Shown here: positions 9,383 through 18,889 of the stretch, one piece after another | How positions within the stretch are numbered: position 1 is the stretch's first letter | Layout: the number at the start of each line of letters is the position of its first letter | NCBI GenBank assembly: GCA_900315015.1 | Contig: OMXJ01000009.1 | Span: 16,034 to 80,033 of the forward strand | Direction: 5' to 3' | Length of the DNA stretch: 64,000 nucleotides | From: an uncultured Eubacteriales bacterium | Lineage (GTDB): Bacteria; Bacillota; Clostridia; Lachnospirales; Lachnospiraceae | Notes under the pieces: generated by a model | Database searches by the model: none | The model's input: the letters and a program-made list of their open reading frames with translations, nothing else | What the model was told of the DNA's origin: nothing | Made by a program: the position numbers and the translations under genes

Positions 9383-12241
9383 ATGATCAGGGAAAAGGAC
9401 ACAAAGAAGTTTATAAAAGTAAGAGGCGCTAGGACCAATAACCTGCAGGGCGTTGATTTAGATATCCCACGAGACTCACTTGTGGTATTTACGGGAGTAT
9501 CAGGCTCAGGAAAGAGCTCTCTTGCCTTTGACACGATTTACGCAGAGGGACAAAGAAGATATATGGAATCCTTATCTTCTTACGCAAGACAGTTCCTTGG
9601 CCAGATGGAAAAGCCAGACGTAGAAAGCATAGAAGGCCTTCCACCAGCCATATCCATCGACCAGAAGTCTACCAATAAGAATCCAAGATCAACTGTAGGA
9701 ACAGTAACAGAAATTTACGATTATTTCAGACTTCTCTATGCAAGAGTCGGAGTACCGCACTGTCCGAAATGTGGAAGAGAAATAAAAAAGACCAGCGTAG
9801 ATGAAATGTGCGATGAAATAATGAAGCATGCACCAAAAGAGGGAAGCGCTGAAAGAGTAAAGATGGTACTTACCGCCCCTGTTGTAAGAGGCAGAAAGGG
9901 AAGACATGAAAAGATCTTTGAGGATGCGAGAAAAAGCGGCTTCGTAAGAGTAATGGTAGATGGAGAGATGAGAGATCTGTCAGAGGAAATAGTCCTTGAA
10001 AAAAATGACAAGCATAACATAGAGGTGGTCATCGACAGACTTGTATTAAAGAGCGGAATTGAAAAGAGACTGACAGATTCTTTAGATAGCGCCTTGAAAG
10101 TAGGAAATGGCCTGGTTGTAGCAGATTACGGAGAAGGAAATAGAATTACCTATTCCGAGAATTTCTCCTGTCCTGACTGTGGAATAAGCCTTGATGAGTT
10201 AGAGCCAAGAACCTTTTCCTTCAATAATCCGTTCGGAGCCTGCCCTGTATGTCATGGATTAGGCTTTAAGATGGAATTTGACCCAGAGCTCATAGTACCA
10301 GATAAAACCCTTTCCATAAATGAAGGAGCCATAGCAGTGCTCGGCTGGCAGAGTGCGCCGGATCCGACAAGCTTTACGGGCTGTACCCTTGCCGCCTTGT
10401 CAAAGGAATATAAATTCAGCCTCGATACACCGTATAAGGACTATCCGAAAAAGATCACAGACCTTTTGATGTATGGCACAGGCGGAAAGATAATAAAGGT
10501 CCATTATAAAGGACAGCGCGGAGAAGGTGTTTACGACGTACCTTTTGAAGGCATAATAGAAAATGTAAGAAGAAGATACCGTGAAACTGCCTCAGAAATA
10601 TCAAAGGCAGAATATGAGAGCTTCATGCAGATAACTCCATGTGACGCCTGCCACGGTGAAAGATTAAAGCCGGAAGCCCTTGCAGTTACCATTGACGGAA
10701 GAAATATCTCTTCAATGTGCAACATGTCGATATCAGAATTATTAGAAGAAATGAAAAATGTAGTCCTTACCCCATATCAGCAGAAGGTGGCAAGGCTAAT
10801 ATTAAAGGAAATAAACGCAAGACTTAAGTTCTTAGTGAATGTAGGTCTGGATTACCTTACCCTTTCAAGAGGGGCAGCTTCACTATCAGGCGGAGAAGCG
10901 CAGAGAATAAGACTTGCCACCCAGATAGGCTCGGGACTTGTAGGAGTAGCCTACATTTTAGATGAGCCGTCCATCGGACTTCACCAAAGAGACAATGATA
11001 AGCTGCTTAACACCCTAAAGGAGCTCAGAGACCTTGGAAATACCCTCATCGTAGTAGAGCATGATGAGGATACCATGCGTGCAGCAGACTTCCTGGTAGA
11101 TGTAGGCCCGGGAGCAGGAGACCATGGCGGAAAAATAGTTGCAAGCGGAAGCGTAGAGGATGTAATAAATAATGAGGAATCCATAACCGGAAAATATCTC
11201 TCAGGCGAGCTCAGCATAGGCGTGCCATCCTCAAGAAGAAAGCCAAAGGGAAAGCTGACCATAAAGGGAGCAAGAGAGCATAACCTAAAGAATATAGATG
11301 TGGATATACCACTTGGAGTACTTACCTGCATAACAGGAGTATCGGGTTCAGGAAAGAGTTCACTTACAACAGAAATACTCTATAAGGCACTTGCTAAAAA
11401 GCTGAACAGGGCAAGAACAATCCCGGGAGATCACGACGACATAGAGGGAGTAGAGCAGCTCGATAAGATAATCGACATAGACCAGTCACCTATCGGACGC
11501 ACTCCTAGATCAAATCCGGCAACTTATACAGGAGTATTCGACCATATAAGAGACCTTTTTGCTCAGACACCGGATGCAAAGATGAAGGGCTTTAGCAAGG
11601 GACGCTTTAGCTTTAATACCAAGGGCGGAAGATGCGAGGCCTGCTCGGGTGACGGAATAATAAAGATAGAAATGAACTTCCTTCCAGACATATATGTACC
11701 ATGCGAGGTATGTGATGGAAAGAGGTATAATAGAGAGACCCTTGAAGTAAAATACAAGGGAAAGAATATATATGACGTACTGAACATGACAGTAGAAGAA
11801 GCACTCAGCTTTTTCTCAAACGTACCGAACATAAAAAATAAAATACAGACACTTTATGATGTAGGCCTGTCCTATATGAAGCTAGGAGCACCATCGACAC
11901 AGCTCTCAGGCGGAGAAGCTCAGAGAGTAAAGCTTGCAACCGAGCTATCAAAAAGGGCGACAGGAAAGACAATCTATGTATTAGATGAACCAACAACAGG
12001 ACTTCACTTTGCAGACGTAGAAAAGCTAATAAATATTCTGCAAAGACTTGTAGACGGCGGAAACAGCGTAGTAGTAATCGAGCATAACCTTGACGTAATA
12101 AAATGCGCTGATTACATAATCGACATGGGCCCGGAGGGCGGAAAAAATGGCGGCTGCGTAATAGCAAAAGGAACCCCTGAGCAGGTGGCAAAGGTTAAGG
12201 AGTCCTACACAGGAGCATATGTTAAGAAGTATCTTAAATAG
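9383..12241 (+). CDS. uvrA: Excinuclease ABC subunit A
   Basis: Damage-recognition ATPase of nucleotide excision repair, 952 residues. It has two ABC ATPase modules: Walker [20 protein letters not shown] near residue 40 and [18 protein letters not shown] near residue 655, with signatures [12 protein letters not shown] and [12 protein letters not shown]. Its zinc modules carry [16 protein letters not shown]...CPVCHG and CEACSGDG...CEVCDG. The start at 9383 is set by GGAGGAAAG at 9372-9380; the longer upstream frame to 9332 has no ribosome-binding site. A small hairpin (CAGGCAATAGTTGCCTG, about 9315-9331) lies between uvrB and uvrA. Both are probably transcribed together. Confidence 0.97.
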   Translation: MIREKDTKKFIKVRGARTNNLQGVDLDIPRDSLVVFTGVSGSGKSSLAFDTIYAEGQRRYMESLSSYARQFLGQMEKPDVESIEGLPPAISIDQKSTNKNPRSTVGTVTEIYDYFRLLYARVGVPHCPKCGREIKKTSVDEMCDEIMKHAPKEGSAERVKMVLTAPVVRGRKGRHEKIFEDARKSGFVRVMVDGEMRDLSEEIVLEKNDKHNIEVVIDRLVLKSGIEKRLTDSLDSALKVGNGLVVADYGEGNRITYSENFSCPDCGISLDELEPRTFSFNNPFGACPVCHGLGFKMEFDPELIVPDKTLSINEGAIAVLGWQSAPDPTSFTGCTLAALSKEYKFSLDTPYKDYPKKITDLLMYGTGGKIIKVHYKGQRGEGVYDVPFEGIIENVRRRYRETASEISKAEYESFMQITPCDACHGERLKPEALAVTIDGRNISSMCNMSISELLEEMKNVVLTPYQQKVARLILKEINARLKFLVNVGLDYLTLSRGAASLSGGEAQRIRLATQIGSGLVGVAYILDEPSIGLHQRDNDKLLNTLKELRDLGNTLIVVEHDEDTMRAADFLVDVGPGAGDHGGKIVASGSVEDVINNEESITGKYLSGELSIGVPSSRRKPKGKLTIKGAREHNLKNIDVDIPLGVLTCITGVSGSGKSSLTTEILYKALAKKLNRARTIPGDHDDIEGVEQLDKIIDIDQSPIGRTPRSNPATYTGVFDHIRDLFAQTPDAKMKGFSKGRFSFNTKGGRCEACSGDGIIKIEMNFLPDIYVPCEVCDGKRYNRETLEVKYKGKNIYDVLNMTVEEALSFFSNVPNIKNKIQTLYDVGLSYMKLGAPSTQLSGGEAQRVKLATELSKRATGKTIYVLDEPTTGLHFADVEKLINILQRLVDGGNSVVVIEHNLDVIKCADYIIDMGPEGGKNGGCVIAKGTPEQVAKVKESYTGAYVKKYLK

Positions 12242-12342
12242 TATCTGTAAAAAAAAATATATCTTTAGACGATTTGATATGCGGCATAATTGCATTATGT
12301 GCAATATACAAATAATGTAAAAATGAGGCTGTGAACGAAAAC

Positions 12343-12371
12343 TTGCAGAAACATATAAATTGTGTTAGAAT
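12343..12371 (+). promoter_or_regulatory. Promoter of gdpP-rplI-dnaB
   Basis: TTGCAG (12343-12348), 17-bp spacer, TAGAAT (12366-12371); 75 bp before the gdpP start. No other gene is visible in 12242-12446. Confidence 0.65.
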
Positions 12372-12446
12372 AGAATATACGTTTGTGTGTATGTGAGTTT
12401 AAAAACAATAAAGTGTGGAGCATAGCTTCAGAATGAAGGCGCGTGT

Positions 12447-14510
12447 ATGGGAAAGAAAAACGAGAATGAGAAGGTGCATTTGAATAAGCCCTTGAAGTCG
12501 TATATATCCTGGCCATTTTATATGGGCCTGATACTAATAGCAATGGATATCTGTATTTATGTGGCACAGCCGGATGTAATACTGATACCAGTGCTATTTA
12601 CCTTGTTTTACCTATTAGTAGCAACTATATTGTTTGTTTCAAGGTTCAAGACAATAAACCACAACCTGGTGCAGTTCGCAGCAGATTATAGCCAGGTGCA
12701 GAGAAAGCTGTTAAAGGAGCTGATACTTCCTTATGCAGTTCTCGATGTGGACGGTAATATCCTTTATGGAAATAGTGCTTTTTTAGATATCATAAATGAT
12801 GAAATCGGCACTAATACCCTTATCCAGCGTTACATACCAGAAATTACACCGGCCAAGCTGCCAAAGGATGAAAAGGATGTAACCATAAATATAAAATATG
12901 AAGCCTCAGATTATCGCGTATATATGCGTAGAATAACTGATGCAGATTTTCAGTCTCCGAACGATTGGGATTTTGAAAATAGAGATGGAGATTCAAATTC
13001 AATAGTTGTAATATATCTTTACGATATCACTGAAATTAATAAGTTAAAGCAGGAAAATTCAGATAAGAAAATGCTTGCAGGACTTATCAATATCGACAAC
13101 TACGACGAGACCATGGAATCCGTTGATGAAGTAAGAAGACCTATCTTCGCGGGCCTTGTAGAGCGTACTGTAACTAGATACGTAAGCGAGGCAGAGGCCA
13201 TCATCAAAAAGCTTGAGAAGGATAAGTATATCTTCATATTTGAGAATAAATATCTTGAAAAGCTAAAGAATGACAAGTTCAGGATCCTTGATGATGCAAG
13301 AGAAATAAATGTAGGAAATAAGCTGCCTGTTACCATAAGTATGGGAATAGGTGTATATGATGGAAGCTATACCAAGAGCTATGACATGGCAAGAGCTGCA
13401 CTTGACCTTGCACTCGGAAGAGGTGGAGACCAGGTTGTAGTAAAGGAAGGCGATAAGGTAAGCTATTTCGGCGGAAAGTCAGCTTCTGTGGAAAGACAGA
13501 CAAGAGTAAGAGCAAGAGTAAAGGCACATGCTCTCCTTGAATTCATGGAAGGCAAGGAAAAGGTGCTTGTAATGGGACATAAGATACCAGATGCAGATGC
13601 CTTTGGTTCTTGCATTGGTATTTATAGAATAGCAAAGACCTTAAATAAAAAGGTAAATATCGTAATAAGCAATGTTACCTCTGACGTAGCGACCATGATG
13701 AAGCTTTTCAAGGAAAGCGGCGAATATGAAGAGGATATCTTCATAGAGGGCGATAAGGCTCGTGAGCTGATGGATGAAAAGGCAATGCTCGTTGTAGTAG
13801 ATGTTAATATTCCGGCTAGAACAGAATGCCCTGAGCTCATTGACATGGCAGATATCATAGTGGTACTCGATCACCACAGACAGACTGATGAGCCGATAAA
13901 GGCGACCCTCTCTTATGTAGAGCCGGTAGCATCATCAGCCTGTGAAATGATAGCAGAAATTCTGCAGTATGTAGGAAATAATCTAAAGCTAAAGACTTTA
14001 GAGGCAGATGCAATGTATGCAGGAATTCTCATTGATACAAATAACTTCCTTGTAAAGACAGGTGTAAGAACCTTTGAGGCAGCAGCTTATTTAAGAAAGT
14101 CCGGTGTAGACATAACCCGCATCAGAAAGCTTCTTAGAACTGACATAAAGAATCATATGCTGCAGGCAAAGACAATCACCTCAGCAGAAATGTTCCTTAA
14201 TAATTACATGCTTGCAGTAGCACCGGGAAGCGGCGTAGACAGCCCAACGGTACTAGCAGCGCAGGTAGCAAATGAACTCCTAAATGTAAAGGATGTAAGA
14301 GCCTCCTTTGTATTTACTGACTATAATGGAAAAATATATATCAGTGCAAGATCGATAGATGACGTAAATGTACAGGTAATAATGGAAAAGCTTGGCGGCG
14401 GCGGACATATGACAGTAGCCGGAGCTCAGCTTACAGAGGTATCTGTAGAAGAAGCAAAGAACGAGGTCAAGGCGATCATAGAGGAAATGGTAAAAAATAA
14501 GGAAATATAA
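12447..14510 (+). CDS. gdpP: GdpP-type membrane c-di-AMP phosphodiesterase (DHH/DHHA1)
   Basis: 687 residues. Two membrane segments (about 23-43 and 48-66) are followed by a PAS-like region, a degenerate GGDEF domain (about 215-335), and DHH-DHHA1 catalytic domains. Visible catalytic motifs are GHKIPDADAFGS, VVDVN, VVLDHHRQ and the DHHA1 signature GGGGHMTVAGAQ. GdpP hydrolyses c-di-AMP to pApA, thereby affecting potassium balance and cell-wall stress tolerance. The GGDEF domain lacks the cyclase motif. The order gdpP-rplI-dnaB is conserved in Firmicutes. The ribosome-binding site (GAAGGCG) is only fair. Confidence 0.93.
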   Translation: MGKKNENEKVHLNKPLKSYISWPFYMGLILIAMDICIYVAQPDVILIPVLFTLFYLLVATILFVSRFKTINHNLVQFAADYSQVQRKLLKELILPYAVLDVDGNILYGNSAFLDIINDEIGTNTLIQRYIPEITPAKLPKDEKDVTINIKYEASDYRVYMRRITDADFQSPNDWDFENRDGDSNSIVVIYLYDITEINKLKQENSDKKMLAGLINIDNYDETMESVDEVRRPIFAGLVERTVTRYVSEAEAIIKKLEKDKYIFIFENKYLEKLKNDKFRILDDAREINVGNKLPVTISMGIGVYDGSYTKSYDMARAALDLALGRGGDQVVVKEGDKVSYFGGKSASVERQTRVRARVKAHALLEFMEGKEKVLVMGHKIPDADAFGSCIGIYRIAKTLNKKVNIVISNVTSDVATMMKLFKESGEYEEDIFIEGDKARELMDEKAMLVVVDVNIPARTECPELIDMADIIVVLDHHRQTDEPIKATLSYVEPVASSACEMIAEILQYVGNNLKLKTLEADAMYAGILIDTNNFLVKTGVRTFEAAAYLRKSGVDITRIRKLLRTDIKNHMLQAKTITSAEMFLNNYMLAVAPGSGVDSPTVLAAQVANELLNVKDVRASFVFTDYNGKIYISARSIDDVNVQVIMEKLGGGGHMTVAGAQLTEVSVEEAKNEVKAIIEEMVKNKEI

Positions 14511-14653
14511 AGAATCGGTATGCATAAAGAATAAGCATATTTAGAATAGTATTTTAAACAGCTCTTAAAAGGATGAAAGTCTTACAAAGAGAAAAATGAG
14601 ATGAGTAAAGAAAAATAAACCAATAATGATATATGATTAGAAAGGAAAAAGAC

Positions 14654-15112
14654 ATGCAGGTAATATTAATAGAAGATGTAAAGTCACTAGGTAAAAAGGG
14701 TGAAATAGTAAAGGTAAGCGATGGTTATGCAAATAACTTCATCTTAAAGAAGAATTTAGGACTTGAAGCAACACCAAAGAATTTAAATGACCTAAAGCTC
14801 CAGAAGGCAGCAGAGGCAAAGCGCGCTCAGGAGGAATATGAGGCAGCACAGGCATATGCTGAAGAATTAGCAACAAAGAAAATAGTGCTCAGCATCAAGG
14901 TAGGAAAAAATGGTCGTACCTTCGGTTCAGTATCAGGAAAAGAAATCGTAGAAGAGATGAAGAAGCAGATAAATGTCAGCATTGACAAGAAGAAGCTTGT
15001 TCTTCCAGAGCCGATAAAGACACCTGGAATATTCGATATTCCTATAAAGCTTCATCAAAAGGTAACAGGAACAATAAAGGTAGAAATCAAAGAAGTAATT
15101 GCAGATAAGTAA
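14654..15112 (+). CDS. rplI: 50S ribosomal protein bL9
   Basis: 152 residues starting MQVILIEDVKSLGKKGEIVKV, the standard L9 N-terminal domain with SDGYANNFILKK, then a long helix and the C-terminal rRNA-binding domain. AAAGGA (14641-14646) supports the start at 14654 rather than the upstream in-frame start at 14633. The last codons and the stop codon are part of a 37-bp tandem duplication that separates the gene from dnaB. Confidence 0.97.
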   Translation: MQVILIEDVKSLGKKGEIVKVSDGYANNFILKKNLGLEATPKNLNDLKLQKAAEAKRAQEEYEAAQAYAEELATKKIVLSIKVGKNGRTFGSVSGKEIVEEMKKQINVSIDKKKLVLPEPIKTPGIFDIPIKLHQKVTGTIKVEIKEVIADK

Positions 15113-15171
15113 AAAGGTAGAAATGCCAGAGGCGATTGCGTATAAGTAAAAAGGCAAAAATGCCAGGAGCG
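15098..15171 (+). repeat. 37-bp tandem duplication covering the rplI stop codon
   Basis: 15098-15134 and 15135-15171 match at 31 of 37 positions. Copy 1 contains the last rplI codons (for IADK) and its TAA; copy 2 repeats them as a non-used IAYK-stop. The rplI-dnaB spacer, including most of the dnaB ribosome-binding region, therefore consists of a copy of the rplI tail. Confidence 0.9.
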
Positions 15172-15177
15172 AAGGTT

Positions 15178-16521
15178 ATGGCTGAAGAAGATAATAGAAG
15201 CGCGATATTGGTAAAGCCTCATAGTGAAGAGGCAGAGAGCAGCGTAATAGCATCCATGATAATAGACTCAGATGCAGTAATTAAGGTAATGGACATACTT
15301 ACAGAGGATGATTTCTACGATCTTAGGTATAAAAATTACTTTAAGGCAATACGAAAGCTCTTTAATGAAAGAAGTCCTATAGATCCGCTTACTGTAACAG
15401 AAGAATTAGCAAGAATGTACGGGCCTACAGATTACGGCTCACTTGATTATGTAGGAAATATGATAAGCAGAGGCACCGTTACCTCAAATGTCACCTACTA
15501 TTCAAATCTTGTAAAGGAAAAATCAATATTAAGAGAGCTCATCAATACAAATGATGAAGTTTCTAAAAAGTGCTATACAAATGATGGAAGCCTTGAAGAA
15601 ATATTAAGCTTTGCAGAAAAAAAGGTGTTTGATGTAGTAAGTAAGCACACTGGTGGAGAAATGGAGGATATTAATCAGATAGTATTAAAAACTCTTAAAT
15701 CCATCAAAGAGGCATCAAAAAATAGCGGCGGACTTACCGGAGTTCCTACAGGCTTCATCGATCTTGATGAAATGACTTCGGGAATGCATGGCGGAGAACT
15801 CATTCTCCTTGCAGCGCGTCCAGCCATGGGAAAATCAGCCCTTGCGCTGAATATAGCCTCCTATTGTGCCATAAACAGAGGAATTACAACTGCAGTATTC
15901 AGTCTCGAAATGCCAAAGGTTCAGCTTGTAAAGCGTATAATGTCCTCCGTATCAAAGGTTTCGGCGGGAGAAATAAATACCGGAGCAATCGAGCCGGATG
16001 CATGGGGAGAGCTCATGGAAGGCGCAAGAAAAATAGCAGAATCCGGCCTTGTACTAGATGATACCTCAGGCGTGACGCTTATGGATCTTCGTTCAAAGTG
16101 CAGAAAGCTCAAGCTTGAAAAGAATTTAGGACTCATAATAATCGATTACCTCCAGCTTATGACAGGTGAAAAGAATGCAGAATCAAGACAGAATGAAATT
16201 GCAGGTATATCAAGAGGATTAAAGGTGCTTGCAAGAGAGCTTGATGTACCTATACTAGCCCTTTCACAGCTTAGCCGTGGAGTAGAAAGCAGAACTGATA
16301 AAAGACCTATGCTTTCAGATCTTCGTGAATCAGGAGCAATCGAGCAGGATGCCGACGTAGTATTATTCATCTATAGAGATGATTATTACAATAAGGAATC
16401 CAAGGAAAAAGGTATTGCAGAGGTAATCATAAGTAAGCAAAGAAGCGGTCCTACAGGTGTAGTAAAGCTTGTATGGCAGCCAGATTATACACGCTTTAGA
16501 AATATTTCACACGAGCAATAA
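15178..16521 (+). CDS. dnaB: Replicative DNA helicase DnaB
   Basis: 447 residues. The N-terminal primase-interaction domain (AESSVIASMIIDSDAVIKVMD) is followed by a RecA-like ATPase with Walker A AARPAMGKSALALN (about residue 218), Walker B LGLIIIDYLQLM, and SQLSRGVESR. It unwinds DNA at the replication fork as a hexamer. The start MAEEDN at 15178 follows AGGAG at 15164-15168; ATG 15160 is an in-frame alternative. Called dnaC in Bacillus. It ends the gdpP-rplI-dnaB unit, with a stem-loop terminator 6 bp after the stop. Confidence 0.96.
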   Translation: MAEEDNRSAILVKPHSEEAESSVIASMIIDSDAVIKVMDILTEDDFYDLRYKNYFKAIRKLFNERSPIDPLTVTEELARMYGPTDYGSLDYVGNMISRGTVTSNVTYYSNLVKEKSILRELINTNDEVSKKCYTNDGSLEEILSFAEKKVFDVVSKHTGGEMEDINQIVLKTLKSIKEASKNSGGLTGVPTGFIDLDEMTSGMHGGELILLAARPAMGKSALALNIASYCAINRGITTAVFSLEMPKVQLVKRIMSSVSKVSAGEINTGAIEPDAWGELMEGARKIAESGLVLDDTSGVTLMDLRSKCRKLKLEKNLGLIIIDYLQLMTGEKNAESRQNEIAGISRGLKVLARELDVPILALSQLSRGVESRTDKRPMLSDLRESGAIEQDADVVLFIYRDDYYNKESKEKGIAEVIISKQRSGPTGVVKLVWQPDYTRFRNISHEQ

Positions 16522-16526
16522 GAAAA

Positions 16527-16572
16527 AGAGACCTGTATATGCAATTATGCTGTAAGCAGGTCTCTATTATTT
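16527..16572 (+). terminator. Terminator-like hairpin after dnaB
   Basis: AGAGACCTG (16527-16535) pairs perfectly with CAGGTCTCT (16557-16565); the following ATTATTTA is only partly T-rich. Confidence 0.65.
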
Positions 16573-16611
16573 ACATTATATTTAATTGTGCAAAATTTTT
16601 AATAAGTTGAA

Positions 16612-16845
16612 TTAATCATCGTGGTAGTAAATTAATTCATATTTTGTGAATAGTGGCAGAATTATAAAAGCTGTTATTAATATACAGGAAAAAGACCAGG
16701 AGTTTGTGTATGTAAACGTGAATGCTCCCTTTCTGTAATAATTAGTATGGTTTAGCTGCATATCTGCTTTAGGCCGTTCTGATAAGGAGTGATAGCATAT
16801 AAAACCTTTGTGATGCGTAATTACAATAGAGTTAAATGTGCTTTC
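16612..16845 (-). pseudogene. Possible remnant of a membrane-protein gene in the 900-bp gap
   Basis: On the minus strand a frame without stops runs from 16845 to a TAA at 16612-16614 (77 codons; first ATG at 16761). Its end encodes a hydrophobic stretch (SCILITAFIILPLF) followed by TKYELIYYHDD, which looks like the last membrane helix and tail of a transporter. No start signal fits and the upstream part (to about 17030) is broken by stops. This could equally be chance in AT-rich DNA. The rest of 16573-17290 shows no gene. Confidence 0.2.
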
Positions 16846-17033
16846 CTAAAAAGAAGTACTAAAAAAATTTAAACTGCCTATCATCAATGCAGACTGAAAC
16901 AATCTGTGTTTTTTCCGAAAATACGTTTAATTAACATATTAACTAATACATATGGTCTTTACCAAGAAATATCAATAGCTTTTACTTCTACCGGCTTTAT
17001 GGTATATTATTCTAAAACCAATACCTCCTAAAA

Positions 17034-17066
17034 ATTATAGTAACAAGCGCTTGTTCTGACTATAAT
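17034..17066. promoter_or_regulatory. Interrupted palindrome, operator-like
   Basis: ATTATAGT (17034-17041) and its complement ACTATAAT (17059-17066) flank a perfect 12-bp palindrome ACAAGCGCTTGT (17043-17054). Just left of it, the minus strand carries TTAGGAGG, as if a minus-strand gene once began here. It resembles a repressor operator of the TetR or similar type, but no regulator gene is adjacent. Confidence 0.4.
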
Positions 17067-17296
17067 TCTAATGGTAAAATAATAAAAGACAATTAGTCAA
17101 AGTGACGAATAAAAAGCCATTTTTTGATAAAAATTGTTAAATTAGAAGAGGGGGCACTCGGAAAAAGAATAAAAAATTATATATAAATAACAATAAAATA
17201 TAAAGCTCATTGTTCTGGGAAAAAAAGTAAAAGGATTTGACAAAAAGAAAAGAACCCTGTAAAAAGTAAGGGGGTTGAAAAGCAGTGATGCAAAAC

Positions 17297-17325
17297 TTGA
17301 CAATCAAGAAATATTATCATATACT
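17297..17325 (+). promoter_or_regulatory. Strong promoter of mecA
   Basis: TTGACA (17297-17302), exactly 17 bp, TATACT (17320-17325). A second TTGACA at 17237-17242 has only a poor -10. The leader to the mecA start is about 95 nt and purine-rich. Confidence 0.8.
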
Positions 17326-17428
17326 ATGTTTCAAAATTGAAAAAAAGCACCCGTAAAAAGTGGCTGAAAAAGGGAAAAATAAGAAAAAATAAGGGAAAAA
17401 TAATGGATAAAGAGATATTGGAGGATAA

Positions 17429-18622
17429 ATGACAATACAAAGAATAGATGATAATTCCTTCAGATGCGTACTTTCACCAAAGGATTTAGCAGAAAGAGAT
17501 ATCATTCTTTCAGAGCTCACATATGGCAAGGAAAAGGCAAATACGCTTTTTTCGGAAATAGTAGATAAAGCATCTGATGAATATGGTTATGATTTTGAGG
17601 GGACGCCTTTAATGGTAGAGGCCATTCCAATGCCCAATAATTGTCTTGTAGTAATTTTTTCGAAGGTAATAGATCCAGAAGAGTTAGATACAAGATACTC
17701 AAGTTTTTCAGAGGAATCTGATGATTTTGAAGAAGATGATGAAGATGACGATATGATTGACGAAGAGGATATGGATGAAAAGAATCCGCTTCCTCCTATA
17801 CCAAAGAATCTGTCATCAGGCTCAACTGGTACAAATATTACAGGAATAGGTCCTGATGGATCTACAATAAATATTCAGGCCTTTGGAAATGTAGGAGATT
17901 TCTTAAATCAGATAAAGAATATAATGTCAGGCGGAGCACCTGGAATCTCAGGAATGCCGGGTATGCCGGGAATGCCAGGAATGCCAGGAATGCCGGGCGG
18001 AGCTTCATCGGGAAATAAGCCGGATGGAAAGCCGGGGGAAAGGGGCCAGGCAATGCCAGCAGGCCTTAATAAGATTCGTGCTATCAGCAGAACCAAGGTA
18101 CCAGGAAATTTCATGGTGATACCAGAGAGCTTTGAAAAAGCAAAAAATGAAAAAAAGGCAGAGAGCTTTGAAAAAGCGAAAGATGAAAAAAAGGTAGAAA
18201 GATCTGAAATAGCGAAAGAAGAAAAAAAGGCAGAAAGTTCTGAAAAAGCGAAAGAAGAAAAAAAGGCAGAAAGTTCTGAAAAAGCTGCAAATAAGCAGAC
18301 TGTAAAGAAGACAAGAAGCGGCGGACCGACCTTTGCACAGGCATTTATTTTCAAAAATGTAGATGAAGTTATAACCTTCTCAAAGCTTGTAGATGAAAAG
18401 CTTCCAATGGAAAGCATTCTCTATAAAAACGAAAAAAACGGCGAATATATACTTCTATTAATGACCAAGACGATGCTTGCAGAAGATTTTGGAATGGTAT
18501 GTTCGATAGCAAATGAATATGCTACCATGCTTTATATGATACCATCTACCCTTGAGTACTTTAAGGAGCATTACAAGCTGGTAATAGCAAAGGATACCAT
18601 AAAGAAGCTAAAGCAGGTGTAA
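17429..18622 (+). CDS. mecA: MecA-type adaptor protein with an enlarged linker
   Basis: MecA adaptors deliver substrates to the ClpC protease. The N-terminal domain (residues 1-95: MTIQRIDDNSFRCVLSPKDL, DIILSELTYGKEKA, PLMVEAIPM, DPEELDTRYSSF) and the C-terminal Clp-binding domain (about residues 300-397: FIFKNVDEVITFSKLV to HYKLVIAKDTIKKL) are both clear. The linker is about 200 residues, much longer than in Bacillus MecA (about 218 residues in all). It contains an acidic stretch, a GMP/GMPG tripeptide run (about 171-190) and about 4.5 copies of a 12-residue Lys/Glu-rich unit (about 233-288). GGAGGATAA precedes the ATG. The gene is convergent with clpB and shares its terminator; ClpC itself is not in the window. 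Confidence 0.9.
   Translation: MTIQRIDDNSFRCVLSPKDLAERDIILSELTYGKEKANTLFSEIVDKASDEYGYDFEGTPLMVEAIPMPNNCLVVIFSKVIDPEELDTRYSSFSEESDDFEEDDEDDDMIDEEDMDEKNPLPPIPKNLSSGSTGTNITGIGPDGSTINIQAFGNVGDFLNQIKNIMSGGAPGISGMPGMPGMPGMPGMPGGASSGNKPDGKPGERGQAMPAGLNKIRAISRTKVPGNFMVIPESFEKAKNEKKAESFEKAKDEKKVERSEIAKEEKKAESSEKAKEEKKAESSEKAANKQTVKKTRSGGPTFAQAFIFKNVDEVITFSKLVDEKLPMESILYKNEKNGEYILLLMTKTMLAEDFGMVCSIANEYATMLYMIPSTLEYFKEHYKLVIAKDTIKKLKQV
18125..18290 (+). repeat. 36-bp coding tandem repeat inside mecA
   Basis: About 4.5 copies of a 36-bp unit coding for a unit such as ESSEKAKEEKKA. Copies 3 and 4 are nearly identical, the others differ at several positions. The unit keeps the frame, so length changes would only change the linker of the adaptor. 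Confidence 0.9.
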
Positions 18623-18733
18623 AAACGTGAAAACTTATGAAATAAACGTGAAATCTTATGGAAGCTTGCGAAAAAGGGTGCATAAGCGACACTAAAATTA
18701 CCAGACTAAGGAATAGATAAGACTCACAAAAAA

Positions 18734-18764
18734 ACAGATATGCATTGTGCATATCTGTTTTTTG
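18734..18764. terminator. Bidirectional terminator between mecA and clpB
   Basis: ACAGATATGCA (18734-18744) pairs perfectly with 18748-18758 across a 3-nt loop, with an A-run on the left and TTTTTT on the right, so it can stop transcripts from both sides. Confidence 0.9.
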
Positions 18765-18889
18765 ATTTGGTGTTACGTATTAATTATTAACTGCCTAAGT
18801 ATTAACCACCAATTATTAACTACTAAGTATTTATTACTGAGTATTAACTACTAAGTATTCTTGTATAATGACTGTAAAATGTCAGCATC

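Noticed and set aside
9736..10032. Antisense frames within uvrA and other long genes
   Set aside because: Shadows of the real genes; no start signals and no domains.
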